The notes beneath the pieces were generated by a model, which searched no databases, had not been told where the DNA came from, and worked only from the letters and a program-made list of their open reading frames with translations. Positions 6,665-14,367 of a DNA stretch of 64,000 nucleotides are shown here, piece after piece. A program made the position numbers and the translations under genes. This DNA is from UBA4124 sp964577515 (GTDB taxonomy: Bacteria > Patescibacteriota > Minisyncoccia > Phycocordibacterales > UBA9973): the NCBI GenBank assembly GCA_964577515.1, contig CAZNZN010000001.1, forward strand, positions 52,361-116,360, written 5' to 3'. Every line of letters begins with the position of its first letter. The first letter of the stretch is position 1.

Positions 6665-8176
6665 ATGAAAAAAATAAATAAAGAACAAATCCCTCTATTT
6701 GTTTCACATGTAACAAAGCGCCTGCAAGATGCTGGGTTTGAAGCCTACCTAGTCGGTGGATGTGTCCGAGACCTTCTTATGGGGAACAAGCCCAAAGATT
6801 GGGACCTTACAACTAACGCTCGCCCGGAAGAGGTCCAAGCTGTATTCTCAGAACTCAAGACCGTGTACGAAAACACCTTTGGAACGGTTACCATTTTAAA
6901 CATGCCCCCAGAGGAAACTATAGGTGTTACACGTGTAACACCTGACCAAGACAATACCGTCCAGGCAACAACATATCGTTCTGAAGGAGGGTATAGTGAC
7001 AACCGTCGTCCTGACACTGTTTCCTATGAAACAGTGCTCGAAAAAGATCTTGAACGCCGAGATTTCACCATAAACGCCATAGCCTATGACCCCATAAAAG
7101 ACATTGTAAAAGACATATTTGAAGGTATAAAAGACATAAAAGACAAAGTTGTTTCTTGTGTCCTTGAGCCAAGTACTCGCTTCCGAGAGGATGCTCTCCG
7201 TATGGTTCGTGCAGTAAGGTTTTCCACAACACTAGGATTTTCTATTGCACCAGGTACACTAAGTGCGATAGAGAAGGAGCACCGTCTTGCACAGCACCTT
7301 TCTCAGGAAAGAATCCGCGATGAGCTTCTCAAAATAATCTCTTCAAAAGAACCAGCCTACGGGGTAGACCTTTTGCAAAAAACAGGACTTCTTTCCCATA
7401 TACTCCCAGAGCTTGAGGAAGGGCTTGGATGTGAACAAAAAGGGGCCCATATTTATGATGTCTACCAACACTGTCTCCACGCACTCCAGCATGCAGCGGA
7501 CAAAAACTTTTCATTAGAGGTACGTCTTGCTGCACTTTTCCATGATATTGGGAAGCCAAGAACGCGCCGATATGACAGCAAGAAAGACAAATACACCTTT
7601 TTTGGACATGAAGTAGTAGGGGCAAAAATGGCAAAGATAGCACTCGAACGATTAAAAGTCTCACGTGAAACAGTCTCACGTGTAACATCCCTGGTGCGAA
7701 ACCATATGTTTTTCTCAGATACCGAGCAGATCACGCTCTCTGCGGTTCGACGTATTATTGCAAAAGTAGGACCTGAACATATATGGGAACTCATGCAGGT
7801 CCGAGAATGTGACCGTGTAGGTATGAAAAAGGCTGAAGCGCCATACCGACTCCGCAAGTATCACGCTATGATTGAGGAAGCACTTCGAGACCCGATATCT
7901 GTGGGGCAGCTTGCTATAGACGGAAACTACCTCATGAAGGAGTTAGATATGAAACCAGGACCTCGTATGGGGTGGCTTCTCCATGCGCTCCTTGAAGAGG
8001 TACTCGAAAACCCAAGCATAAATACTGTTGAACAACTCACAGAACGAGTAAAAGACCTCGAGGAACTCGAAGACAAAGACTTAAAAACACTAGGGGAGAA
8101 GGGGAAGGAGAAGAAAGAGGAAGTAAATGAAGGAGAAGTACAGCAATTGCACGCGAAACATAACGTAAAAAAATAA
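6665..8176 (+). CDS. cca: CCA-adding tRNA nucleotidyltransferase with HD domain
   Basis: A 503-residue class II nucleotidyltransferase that adds CCA to tRNA 3' ends, needed because none of the tRNA genes here encodes CCA. The catalytic motif GGCVRDLLMG with DWDL (about residues 31-50), the RRDFTINAIA motif (about 133) and the RFREDALRMVRAVRF motif (about 178) are intact. An HD phosphohydrolase domain follows (LFHDIGKP, about 292) and the last 60 residues are charged. The ATG at 6665 is chosen; a longer frame starts inside tRNA-Arg. Five parS-like palindromes lie within its coding sequence. The HD domain suggests the phosphatase/phosphodiesterase-bearing subtype. Confidence 0.95.
   Translation: MKKINKEQIPLFVSHVTKRLQDAGFEAYLVGGCVRDLLMGNKPKDWDLTTNARPEEVQAVFSELKTVYENTFGTVTILNMPPEETIGVTRVTPDQDNTVQATTYRSEGGYSDNRRPDTVSYETVLEKDLERRDFTINAIAYDPIKDIVKDIFEGIKDIKDKVVSCVLEPSTRFREDALRMVRAVRFSTTLGFSIAPGTLSAIEKEHRLAQHLSQERIRDELLKIISSKEPAYGVDLLQKTGLLSHILPELEEGLGCEQKGAHIYDVYQHCLHALQHAADKNFSLEVRLAALFHDIGKPRTRRYDSKKDKYTFFGHEVVGAKMAKIALERLKVSRETVSRVTSLVRNHMFFSDTEQITLSAVRRIIAKVGPEHIWELMQVRECDRVGMKKAEAPYRLRKYHAMIEEALRDPISVGQLAIDGNYLMKELDMKPGPRMGWLLHALLEEVLENPSINTVEQLTERVKDLEELEDKDLKTLGEKGKEKKEEVNEGEVQQLHAKHNVKK
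6700..6715. promoter_or_regulatory. parS-like site 4
   Basis: TGTTTCACATGTAACA, 14 of 16 matches to parS and near-palindromic, at the 12th-17th codons of cca. Confidence 0.6.
6925..6940. promoter_or_regulatory. parS-like site 5
   Basis: TGTTACACGTGTAACA, a perfect palindrome with 14 of 16 parS matches, extended to a 20-bp perfect palindrome at 6923-6942 by flanking GG/CC. Confidence 0.65.
7018..7033. promoter_or_regulatory. parS-like site 6
   Basis: TGTTTCCTATGAAACA keeps both parS half-sites but has a changed centre. The inverted repeat extends outward with CAC/GTG to 7015-7036. Confidence 0.5.
7657..7687. promoter_or_regulatory. Tandem parS-like sites 7 and 8
   Basis: Two overlapping 16-mers, AGTCTCACGTGAAACA (7657-7672, 14 of 16 matches) and AGTCTCACGTGTAACA (7672-7687, 13 of 16), repeated with a 15-nt period inside cca. 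Confidence 0.55.
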
Positions 8177-8207
8177 CCCCTTTCCAGGAGGTTAGTTTTT
8201 TTGTAAT
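8173..8207. terminator. Terminator between convergent genes
   Basis: Imperfect stem TAACCCC/GGAGGTTA with loop TTTCCA and a run of seven T on the plus strand, after cca. Confidence 0.65.
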
Positions 8208-8680
8208 GCATGCGGAGAAACCACCAAAGGAGAAAAAGCTGTGGTATCCAAGACATCAGAGCAACAATAATCAGTCTCCTCCTTAGTAAAAAGCGCTTCA
8301 TTTGCTTTTTTACTATAGGAAAGTTGATCCAGTACCCTGCAATACAGTGCTTCATTTTTTGAAAGCACCCTGCTAAGCAACCTGCGGTCTTTTCGTGAAA
8401 GAAGGTACTCTTCTTTCATAAGAGCTGCTAGGGAATTACCTTTGGAGACGATCCATTCAAGCTGTAATGTTGCGTGTTCTAACATTGAAACGGTGTCAAA
8501 CACATGATAGCGCAGTACCCAAAGGTTGATCGCTGTAGTTTGCCGATAGATAAGACAGATTGCTTCAAACAATCTAAGAAACATGGTGATATTTTTGGGA
8601 CACTCTCTATAAGAGATCTCTTGCCAAAAATCAGCCAGTCCACTCGTGATTTGATCATGGTTTTTAAAGGTTCTCTTCAT
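8192..8680 (-). CDS. Unknown soluble 162-residue protein
   Basis: I do not recognise this protein. It looks entirely alpha-helical, with no signal peptide or clear membrane segment. A first part (SGLADFWQEISYRECP) precedes a long helical middle with a Lys/Arg-rich patch (LLSRKDRRLLSRVLSK) and a C-terminal tail with a Cys pair (DYCCSD). The ATG at 8680 is preferred to the longer frame up to 8827, which would run through the terminator of the neighbouring leftward gene. Confidence 0.5.
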   Translation of the reverse strand: MKRTFKNHDQITSGLADFWQEISYRECPKNITMFLRLFEAICLIYRQTTAINLWVLRYHVFDTVSMLEHATLQLEWIVSKGNSLAALMKEEYLLSRKDRRLLSRVLSKNEALYCRVLDQLSYSKKANEALFTKEETDYCCSDVLDTTAFSPLVVSPHALQKN

Positions 8681-8703
8681 AAAAAGCTTTTCTTGAGTAT
8701 AAC

Positions 8704-8730
8704 AAAACCCCCTTCTTAGAGAAGGGGGGA
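8704..8730 (-). terminator. Terminator of small membrane protein gene
   Basis: Perfect 9-bp stem CCCCCTTCT/AGAAGGGGG (8708-8716, 8720-8728); on the minus strand it is followed by TTTTGTT. Confidence 0.85.
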
Positions 8731-8750
8731 GAAATGGGAGAGGTCGTTGA

Positions 8751-8972
8751 CTAACACATACCAGAAGTGAGCATTCGTTCCTTTTGCGCTCTTTTAGCGC
8801 TTCTGTATTGGAAAAATCCCCAAACAAGCGTCACAAGAGCCGCCAGAGCAGAAAGCCCTGCAATGACAACGGCAAACAATGTTACCGGCTGAACCTTAAA
8901 GAGAAAGACAATGCTTACACCAATGATACCCGCACCAGCGAAGCATCCGGCAAGAACAAGTGGTAGTTTCAT
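8751..8972 (-). CDS. Small two-helix membrane protein
   Basis: A 73-residue protein with two hydrophobic helices (about residues 4-27, LVLAGCFAGAGIIGVSIVFLF, and 32-54, LFAVVIAGLSALAALVTLVWG) and a short basic tail (YRSAKRAQKER). No family is recognised. The ATG at 8972 is used rather than an upstream TTG. It ends at a strong leftward terminator, so it forms its own transcription unit. Confidence 0.6.
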   Translation of the reverse strand: MKLPLVLAGCFAGAGIIGVSIVFLFKVQPVTLFAVVIAGLSALAALVTLVWGFFQYRSAKRAQKERMLTSGMC

Positions 8973-9030
8973 AAACAACAGGTTTATATGTTTTGCATCA
9001 TACTACCACAAAACAGCTTGTCGTACAGAG

Positions 9031-9825
9031 CTAATCACTGAGTTCAAGCACGACAGGGCAGTGATCACTCCCAAAAACGTCTGGCAAAATACTTGCATGT
9101 ACAACTCGATCTCGAAGAGTAGCGCTTGCAACTATATAGTCGATACGCCACCCAACATTGCGTTCGCGTGCTTTTGCAAAGTGGCTCCACCATGTATATC
9201 CACCGTTTCCGTTATGGAATAGCCGGTAGGTGTCGACAAAACCTGCAGCAACAATGCGGTCGAATCCTTCACGTTCTTCATCAGTAACCCCCTTGTTGCC
9301 AACATTATCCTTTGGACGAGCGAGGTCATCTGGAGTATGTGCGACGTTGAGATCCCCACAGAATACCACCGGCTTTTTCTCCTCGAGCTGTTTCATATAA
9401 GCGAGAAATGCTGGATCCCACCCCTTGTGCCGAAGAGGAAGGCGAGAAAGGTCGTCTTTTGCATTTGGCGTATAGACGGTCACGACAAACATATCTGCAA
9501 ACTCTGCAGCAATAACGCGCCCTTCAGTGTTGAGGTCTCCATATTCATCAACGAGGGAGTATTTTTTTGCGATAGCTTCCGGTATATCGTTTGTCACAGA
9601 GAGCGGTTTTTGTTTTGAAAAAAGAGCAGTACCACTATACCCCTTACGCGATGCACTGTTCCAATACTCGTAATACTGCGAAAGATCAACTTCGTTTTGG
9701 TGCTGCTCTGCTTTTGTTTCTTGAAGACACAAGACATCTGGATCGTGCGTTTTGATAAATGGAAGGAGAAGTCCCTTTTTATGTACCGCTCTGATACCGT
9801 TGACGTTCCAAGAGATGATTTTCAT
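9031..9825 (-). CDS. xthA: Exodeoxyribonuclease III / AP endonuclease
   Basis: A 264-residue member of the ExoIII (EEP) family, which cleaves DNA at abasic sites and degrades 3' ends during base-excision repair. Conserved residues are visible: the N-terminal MKIISWNVNGIRA, metal-binding LQETKAE (about 33-39), GDLNVAH (about 150) and the C-terminal SDHCP with the catalytic His. The length is normal. The ATG at 9825 is chosen over an upstream ATG because the protein then begins with the canonical MKIISWN. A TATGAT-like -10 lies 7 nt before it. Confidence 0.95.
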   Translation of the reverse strand: MKIISWNVNGIRAVHKKGLLLPFIKTHDPDVLCLQETKAEQHQNEVDLSQYYEYWNSASRKGYSGTALFSKQKPLSVTNDIPEAIAKKYSLVDEYGDLNTEGRVIAAEFADMFVVTVYTPNAKDDLSRLPLRHKGWDPAFLAYMKQLEEKKPVVFCGDLNVAHTPDDLARPKDNVGNKGVTDEEREGFDRIVAAGFVDTYRLFHNGNGGYTWWSHFAKARERNVGWRIDYIVASATLRDRVVHASILPDVFGSDHCPVVLELSD

Positions 9826-9845
9826 ACTTCTCATCATAACAAAAA

Positions 9846-9865
9846 AATCGACCAAAAGGTCGATT
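9846..9865 (-). terminator. Terminator of gene 9865-10185
   Basis: Stem AATCGACC/GGTCGATT (9846-9853, 9858-9865) with loop AAAA; read leftward it continues into a T-run. Confidence 0.75.
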
Positions 9866-10185
9866 CACAAAAAAGATGCAAGCACGTACTTTTTTTCTTC
9901 GGCAGAAAGTGCCTGACTCATGCACTGGTACTTCACCCCTCCAATATAAGCTTCTTTGACCTCTGATGAGTGAACATCTGCAAAAGAAAGCGACGGTTTC
10001 TCCTTCGTATCCTTCCCATACGTCGTATGAAGTATCTGACGAATAGCCCACACAAACTCTTCGAGTCCTGTAGCTTGGAGTGGTATTACTGAGCGTTTGG
10101 GAGCGAAAAGGACTGCTTCTGCAACAATGCACGATATATGTGTATACTGCGTTTCAACTCTCCGAATTTCTTTTATATAGAGCAT
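9865..10185 (-). CDS. Unknown 106-residue protein
   Basis: I do not recognise this protein. It is a soluble alpha/beta protein without a signal peptide. It opens with two basic strands (MLYIKEIRRVETQY), then AEAVLFAPKRSVIPLQ, and ends in a helix (LSAEEKKYVLASFL). The ATG at 10185 is used. It lies upstream of xthA on the same strand but is separated by a terminator (9846-9865). Confidence 0.55.
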   Translation of the reverse strand: MLYIKEIRRVETQYTHISCIVAEAVLFAPKRSVIPLQATGLEEFVWAIRQILHTTYGKDTKEKPSLSFADVHSSEVKEAYIGGVKYQCMSQALSAEEKKYVLASFL

Positions 10186-10238
10186 GGTTAGACATTTTTG
10201 TTTGTTATAGCACAAAAACTACTTACCCAAAAACACAC

Positions 10239-10265
10239 AAGCCCCGGTCTTTCGACACGGGGCTT
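10239..10265 (-). terminator. Hairpin terminator of gene 10287-11000
   Basis: Stem AAGCCCCG/CGGGGCTT (10239-10246, 10258-10265) with an 11-nt loop; T-rich on both sides. Confidence 0.6.
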
Positions 10266-10286
10266 TTCATACTTCACAAAATCAAA

Positions 10287-11000
10287 TTACTTTGCCTCAC
10301 CAGCAGACGAATTTTCTGCGGGCTTAACATCAGCCGGCTTCTCCTCTTTTTTTACAGGAGGAATAACCTTGAAACCGCCATTGTCAAACACCTGTAAAGT
10401 ACATCCGGTATCTGCTGCTTGCTTAAACATTTCTTTCATGTCCAACGCGGGAGTAACAGCGGTACGATGAGCAGGAGCCGGAGGCGATGGGGGTATGTGA
10501 TTTTGTATTGTTATCGGAGTTTGATTTTGCCTTGTAAGCATATAGATTACAAAAGCAATCAGTCCGAAAAACAACAGAAGCCACAGAGGCCACAACCATC
10601 CGAGGTCATCATACCAGTAATAATGGTGATGGCGACATTCCGGAGCCGGCATCCTCTTGTAGGAAATGTGTCGATTGAAACTACCACTTACCTCCTTGAG
10701 GTTTGAAACCGCAGGAGGGAAAAAGCGTTCGGGCACATTGGGGATACCGGGGAACATTGTTCCTGAACCAGCGTAATCCTCAACGACGATTGAGTCGTTG
10801 AAGCTCTGGGTGATGATCCCTTTAGCCCTTTTTTCTTCCACCACATACCTCCACGGACGCGGAGCGGGAGGAGACATTTTAACCGGCTTGGGCTGGATGC
10901 AAGGACAGGTGTCTTTTTTCACAGGTGCAAAAGACGGCTGCGCAGTGGCGCAAAAAGTCAGGATGGTGCTGGTCAGTACCAGCATGAAGAAATTCTTCAT
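10287..11000 (-). CDS. Secreted/membrane protein with Bacteroidota-like features
   Basis: A 237-residue protein of unknown function. It starts with a signal peptide ending in Ala-Gln (LTFCATAQPSF, cleavage about residue 20), a style typical of Bacteroidota. A Pro-rich region with CPCIQPKP follows, then a His/Tyr cluster (CRHHHYYWYDD), one membrane helix (about 133-153, LWPLWLLLFFGLIAFVIYML) and a Lys/Ala/Pro-rich tail. Codon choice is more GC-rich than in its neighbours. It has a near-consensus promoter and a leader of about 70 nt, unlike the short leaders around it. Together with 55104-56132 this suggests transfer or a shared accessory module (inference). Confidence 0.7.
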   Translation of the reverse strand: MKNFFMLVLTSTILTFCATAQPSFAPVKKDTCPCIQPKPVKMSPPAPRPWRYVVEEKRAKGIITQSFNDSIVVEDYAGSGTMFPGIPNVPERFFPPAVSNLKEVSGSFNRHISYKRMPAPECRHHHYYWYDDLGWLWPLWLLLFFGLIAFVIYMLTRQNQTPITIQNHIPPSPPAPAHRTAVTPALDMKEMFKQAADTGCTLQVFDNGGFKVIPPVKKEEKPADVKPAENSSAGEAK

Positions 11001-11078
11001 TTTAATTGATTTTGAGAGTTAAAGATCAGTCCACTTGTATTTAGGCGGGACCAGTTATGCCTTTATGTATTTAAATAA

Positions 11079-11107
11079 ATTGTAGCACCTTTTAGCTTTT
11101 TTGTCAA
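11079..11107 (-). promoter_or_regulatory. Strong promoter of gene 10287-11000
   Basis: On the minus strand, perfect TTGACA (11102-11107), 17-nt spacer, TACAAT (11079-11084). The implied leader to the ATG at 11000 is about 70 nt. Confidence 0.8.
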
Positions 11108-11108
11108 G

Positions 11109-12014
11109 CTATCGCTTTGAATGGAACTTTTTGTGAACTTCGCGAAGTTGTTTGTCAGTGATATGGGTATATACCTGGGTTGTCGCAATATTTGCGTGTC
11201 CAAGCATCATCTGCACACTACGGATATCTGCACCATTCGAAAGAAGGTCTGTTGCAAACGAGTGCCTCAGCACGTGTGGGGTCACCTTCTTTGAAATACC
11301 TGCCTTTATCGCATAGTGTTTGACGGTGCGCTCTATAGAGCGGGGAGTGAGTCGGCCCGCGGTGTCGTTGTTTGAACTGTTGACGAACAATGGCTCTGCC
11401 ATATCTTTACGTGCTTTGAGGTATGTAGCGATTGCTGCTTTCGCATCATCAGAAAGAAACACCACTCGTACTTTTTCACCTTTCCCACGAATAGAGAACT
11501 CATCTTTTGAAAGATCGAGATCGCGGTTTAGTGAACAAAGCTCTGAAAGACGAAGTCCAGTAGAGAAAAAGAGTTCAAGCAATGCTTTGTCACGCATCCC
11601 TCGTAGGGTAGCGGTATCAGGCGCCTTCAGTAAACGAGAGAGCTCATCGACAGAGATCAGATCAAGATGTCGAGCACCGGTCTTTGCAAGCTCGATCACA
11701 TCAGGCGCAACAGCGACAATGTTTCGTTTGCGACAATATTTCAAAAAAGACCGGAGCGCTATCATGTAGTAGTTCTGTGTATTCTTCTTCATTGTTGCCG
11801 CAGCTTGCCCACGCACCTTGACCCCTGGCGCTCGATTGAGCTTGAGACGGAACTCTCTCAAAAGATCTTCAGTGATGTCTGCTACCTTTTGTACCTGCAT
11901 ATCGAGCGCAAAACGACTAAGATACCGATCATAGTTCTCGACCGTTTTGAGGCTGCGCCCTTTTTCTATTTCTATATATTCGAGAAACTGTCGTTTCGCA
12001 GCAGAAAAATCCAT
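11109..12014 (-). CDS. xerC: XerC/XerD-type tyrosine recombinase
   Basis: A 301-residue site-specific recombinase, the normal length for Xer proteins, which resolve chromosome dimers and can also integrate mobile DNA. An N-terminal SAM-like DNA-binding domain (about 1-105) is followed by the catalytic domain with Arg in STGLRLSEL (about 154), HVLRHSFATDLL (about 245), GHANIATT and the nucleophile Tyr in TQVYTH (about 281). A TATACT -10 (12028-12033, minus strand) ends 13 nt before the ATG. No integrase-associated cargo or att duplication is seen, so a housekeeping Xer is more likely than a mobile-element integrase. Confidence 0.92.
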   Translation of the reverse strand: MDFSAAKRQFLEYIEIEKGRSLKTVENYDRYLSRFALDMQVQKVADITEDLLREFRLKLNRAPGVKVRGQAAATMKKNTQNYYMIALRSFLKYCRKRNIVAVAPDVIELAKTGARHLDLISVDELSRLLKAPDTATLRGMRDKALLELFFSTGLRLSELCSLNRDLDLSKDEFSIRGKGEKVRVVFLSDDAKAAIATYLKARKDMAEPLFVNSSNNDTAGRLTPRSIERTVKHYAIKAGISKKVTPHVLRHSFATDLLSNGADIRSVQMMLGHANIATTQVYTHITDKQLREVHKKFHSKR

Positions 12015-12071
12015 ACCTTGTATATATAGTATAGCCGAAAGACCCGCTATTGTGCGACATAAACATGAGAC

Positions 12072-12099
12072 TTGCTTTTTTTATTGAATATGTTAGAAT
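12072..12099 (+). promoter_or_regulatory. Promoter of rpsO, leaderless type
   Basis: TTGCTT (12072-12077), 16-nt spacer, TAGAAT (12094-12099) preceded by a TG extension. The ATG at 12106 is only 6 nt after the -10. Confidence 0.7.
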
Positions 12100-12105
12100 A
12101 GCATC

Positions 12106-12366
12106 ATGCTAACGTCGAAGAAAAAACAATCAATCATCAAAAAGCACCAGGTACACGACAAGGATACTGGTTCTAAAAAGGTGCAGGTTGCAGTGTTGAC
12201 TGAGACTATCGATAAGCTTGCTGACCATTTGAAAAAGCACAAGAAGGACAACCACTCTCGTCGCGGACTCATCAAGATGGTTGCACACCGTCGTAGTCAC
12301 CTCAAGGTACTTGAGAAATCAAATCCAAAGCAATACGCTGAAGCACTCAAGATTGTAAAATCATAA
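12106..12366 (+). CDS. rpsO: 30S ribosomal protein S15
   Basis: An 86-residue S15, the family's standard length. S15 binds 16S rRNA helices 20-22 early in assembly of the 30S platform. The conserved VQVAVLTETIDKLADHL, HKKDNHSRRGLIKMVAHRR and the C-terminal helix (LKVLEKSNPKQYAEALK) are intact. It is monocistronic with a promoter almost on top of its start codon and a strong terminator (12371-12406). No S15 autoregulatory leader is possible because there is essentially no 5' leader. Confidence 0.97.
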   Translation: MLTSKKKQSIIKKHQVHDKDTGSKKVQVAVLTETIDKLADHLKKHKKDNHSRRGLIKMVAHRRSHLKVLEKSNPKQYAEALKIVKS

Positions 12367-12370
12367 AACA

Positions 12371-12406
12371 AAAAATCATCCTTCGACATGTTCAGGATGA
12401 TTTTTT
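12371..12406 (+). terminator. Terminator after rpsO
   Basis: Stem AAAAATCATCC/GGATGATTTTT (12371-12381, 12395-12405) followed by T. Confidence 0.85.
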
Positions 12407-12489
12407 GTTTGTGCGCTATACTTAGCAAGGTACTTATATTTTTTATACACAAACAGTCAGTACCGCTGTTACTAATCATTTTTTATACT

Positions 12490-13002
12490 ATGGCAATTAT
12501 TAAACAGAAAGAACAACGTGTTGGTGTGTTTATCGACACACAAAACCTTTATCACACCGCACGGCACCTTTATAAGAAAAAAGTAAATTTTGCAAACGTC
12601 GTCAAAGACGCTGTTGCAGGGCGACAACTCATCCGTGCGATTGCATACGTGATCACTACTGAAAACGAAGATGAGAAAGCATTCTTTGGTGCACTGACCA
12701 AAGCGGGGATCGAGACGAAAGCAAAAGATTTACAAATCTTTTATGATGGGAGCAAAAAGGCAGACTGGGATATCGGTCTTGCGATTGATGCAGTCTCTAT
12801 GGCACCAAAACTTGATGCAGTGGTGATCGTCTCAGGAGACGGCGACTTTGTCCCGCTGTGTAACTACCTTCGTTATCACCACGGTGTGCAAGTAGAGGTA
12901 GTGACCTTTGGAAAATCAGCATCATCAGCACTCAAAGATATCGCCGATGACTTCGTGGACCTTTCAGCAAACCCACGGAAGTATCTTATTGGATACCACT
13001 AA
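12490..13002 (+). CDS. NYN-domain (LabA/PIN-like) ribonuclease-like protein
   Basis: A 170-residue NYN-domain protein of the LabA/DUF88 type, PIN-fold relatives that often act as RNases. The conserved acidic residues are present in GVFIDTQNLYH (about 10), KKADWDIGLAIDA (about 92) and VSGDGDFVPL (about 117). The target is unknown. A TATACT at 12484-12489 abuts the ATG and another (12416-12421) lies further up; the latter fits a functional promoter better. The gene is followed after 6 nt by a single-pass membrane protein gene, so the two form an operon. Confidence 0.85.
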   Translation: MAIIKQKEQRVGVFIDTQNLYHTARHLYKKKVNFANVVKDAVAGRQLIRAIAYVITTENEDEKAFFGALTKAGIETKAKDLQIFYDGSKKADWDIGLAIDAVSMAPKLDAVVIVSGDGDFVPLCNYLRYHHGVQVEVVTFGKSASSALKDIADDFVDLSANPRKYLIGYH

Positions 13003-13008
13003 AAACAC

Positions 13009-13887
13009 ATGGAACCAACAGCCCCACAACAACCACAAGAAAGTGCTCCAAAAGAAGCCCAGCCAAAGGCAGTACTCCACACCTACCAAGACGACCTTGC
13101 AAAAGCAATGGATGCAACGGATGCGACAGTAGTACAATCACTTATCACTGAAGCGCGTGTCCGCGAAGAACAACAAAAAGAAGAGGTGACCCGAAAGCGA
13201 CAGAAGGGCTGGTATATTGTCGGGGCATTTATTTTGGGATTTGGTGCGATTGGCGCAAGTGGGTATGGTATCTACCACTACCGCACACTCACTGTTCCAG
13301 TGCAACAATCATTTTCTGTGGGAGTGTTCCAGCAAACAGCTCCTATCGATAGTGCTGCGACTGATATACGAGAGACTGTGGCCATGCTTCAAAAAGACAC
13401 AACGCTTCCAGAAGGGAAGCCTGTGCTTGTACAACTCATCAGCAATACTCCTCAACCAAACACACTACTCTCAAAAGAAGCCCTCTTTGCTTTCTTTGAA
13501 GCAAAAGCATCTGAACCGTTCCTTGCATCCTTTGGTGTACTGCGGTATGGAGTAATCAATACAGGGAAGTCGGTTACTCCTTTTGTGATCGGAAGTGTTA
13601 CTGATAGCGAGGTTACCTCAAAAGAACTTCTCATCGCAGAGCCAGACATGCTCCGTATGCTGTATAAAGCGCTCAACATTCCTATTGCTGAATACAAAGA
13701 ATCTATCGGAACAACATTTACACAACAATACGTGCACAACCTCCCTACAAGAGGAATGGTCGTGACAACAGGAGACCAAGCAACAGTACCGCTGTACTAT
13801 GGTTATGCAACTGAAAAACTTGTCGTTTTTTCAACAGACTATACCGTTCTTAGAACAATATACGACTCAGTAATCTCTCAACAATAA
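13009..13887 (+). CDS. Single-pass membrane protein with large external domain
   Basis: A 292-residue protein of unknown family. It has a cytoplasmic Gln/Pro/Glu-rich N-terminal part of about 67 residues, a single membrane helix (about 68-90, GWYIVGAFILGFGAIGASGYGIY) and an external domain of about 200 residues predicted to be alpha/beta. The external part contains a VGVFQQTAPIDS linker and conserved-looking EALFAFFEAKASEPFLASFG. It lies 6 nt after the NYN gene and is probably co-transcribed, but a functional link is not evident. Confidence 0.75.
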   Translation: MEPTAPQQPQESAPKEAQPKAVLHTYQDDLAKAMDATDATVVQSLITEARVREEQQKEEVTRKRQKGWYIVGAFILGFGAIGASGYGIYHYRTLTVPVQQSFSVGVFQQTAPIDSAATDIRETVAMLQKDTTLPEGKPVLVQLISNTPQPNTLLSKEALFAFFEAKASEPFLASFGVLRYGVINTGKSVTPFVIGSVTDSEVTSKELLIAEPDMLRMLYKALNIPIAEYKESIGTTFTQQYVHNLPTRGMVVTTGDQATVPLYYGYATEKLVVFSTDYTVLRTIYDSVISQQ

Positions 13888-13928
13888 AAGGACTTGCGGT
13901 GTAGCGTGGGCGTGCTACTATACCTGGC

Positions 13929-14288
13929 ATGAAGATAAACACAACACATTTCCAGCAAAAACTTGTCTCAGAAAAAAGCCTTCTCGAAGAACAGCTCGGT
14001 GAAATCGCACGATTCAACACTGACACTGAAGCATGGGAAGCGATTCCTGATGCTGATCTTATGCAGGAAAGTGATGACAACGATGCTGCAGATCGATTTG
14101 AAGATTTTGAAGAGCGCACATCAATGGTACGAACACTCCAAGATCGTCTCATCGACATAAAAGATGCGCTAGAAAAAATAGAGAAGGGAACCTACGGTAT
14201 CTGCGAAGTATCTGGTGAGCCAATAGAAATGGACCGCCTCGAAGCAAACCCTGCAGCGCGTACCAACAAAGCGCACATGAACGGGTAA
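13929..14288 (+). CDS. DksA/TraR-family protein without a zinc site
   Basis: A 119-residue protein of the DksA/TraR family, which in other bacteria binds the RNA polymerase secondary channel. The N-terminal coiled coil (about 5-85) and the C-terminal signature GTYGICEVSGEPIEMDRLEANPAA (about 87-111) are recognisable. Of the four zinc-binding cysteines only the first is left (GICEVSG; the others are Ser or absent, and the sequence ends TNKAHMNG). This resembles the zinc-less DksA2-like forms. The acidic coiled-coil tip (DADLMQESDDNDAAD) could serve in the polymerase channel (inference). A TACTAT/TATACC -10 ends 4-7 nt before the ATG. Confidence 0.82.
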   Translation: MKINTTHFQQKLVSEKSLLEEQLGEIARFNTDTEAWEAIPDADLMQESDDNDAADRFEDFEERTSMVRTLQDRLIDIKDALEKIEKGTYGICEVSGEPIEMDRLEANPAARTNKAHMNG

Positions 14289-14300
14289 ACTCCTCTTATA

Positions 14301-14330
14301 AAAAAACACTTCCTACGAAGTGTTTTTTTA
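14301..14330 (+). terminator. Terminator after DksA-like gene
   Basis: Perfect 12-bp stem AAAAAACACTTC/GAAGTGTTTTTT (14301-14312, 14317-14328) with loop CTAC. Confidence 0.85.
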
Positions 14331-14367
14331 TATTTCATTTATTTTTTGTACGTACTATACTTTTTGT

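Noticed and set aside
8681..8827. N-terminal extension of the gene 8192-8680
   Set aside because: The added part reads through the terminator hairpin of the neighbouring gene and into its coding region.
11109..12014. Integrase of a mobile element
   Set aside because: The tyrosine recombinase is Xer-length and surrounded by housekeeping genes; no att duplication or cargo was seen.
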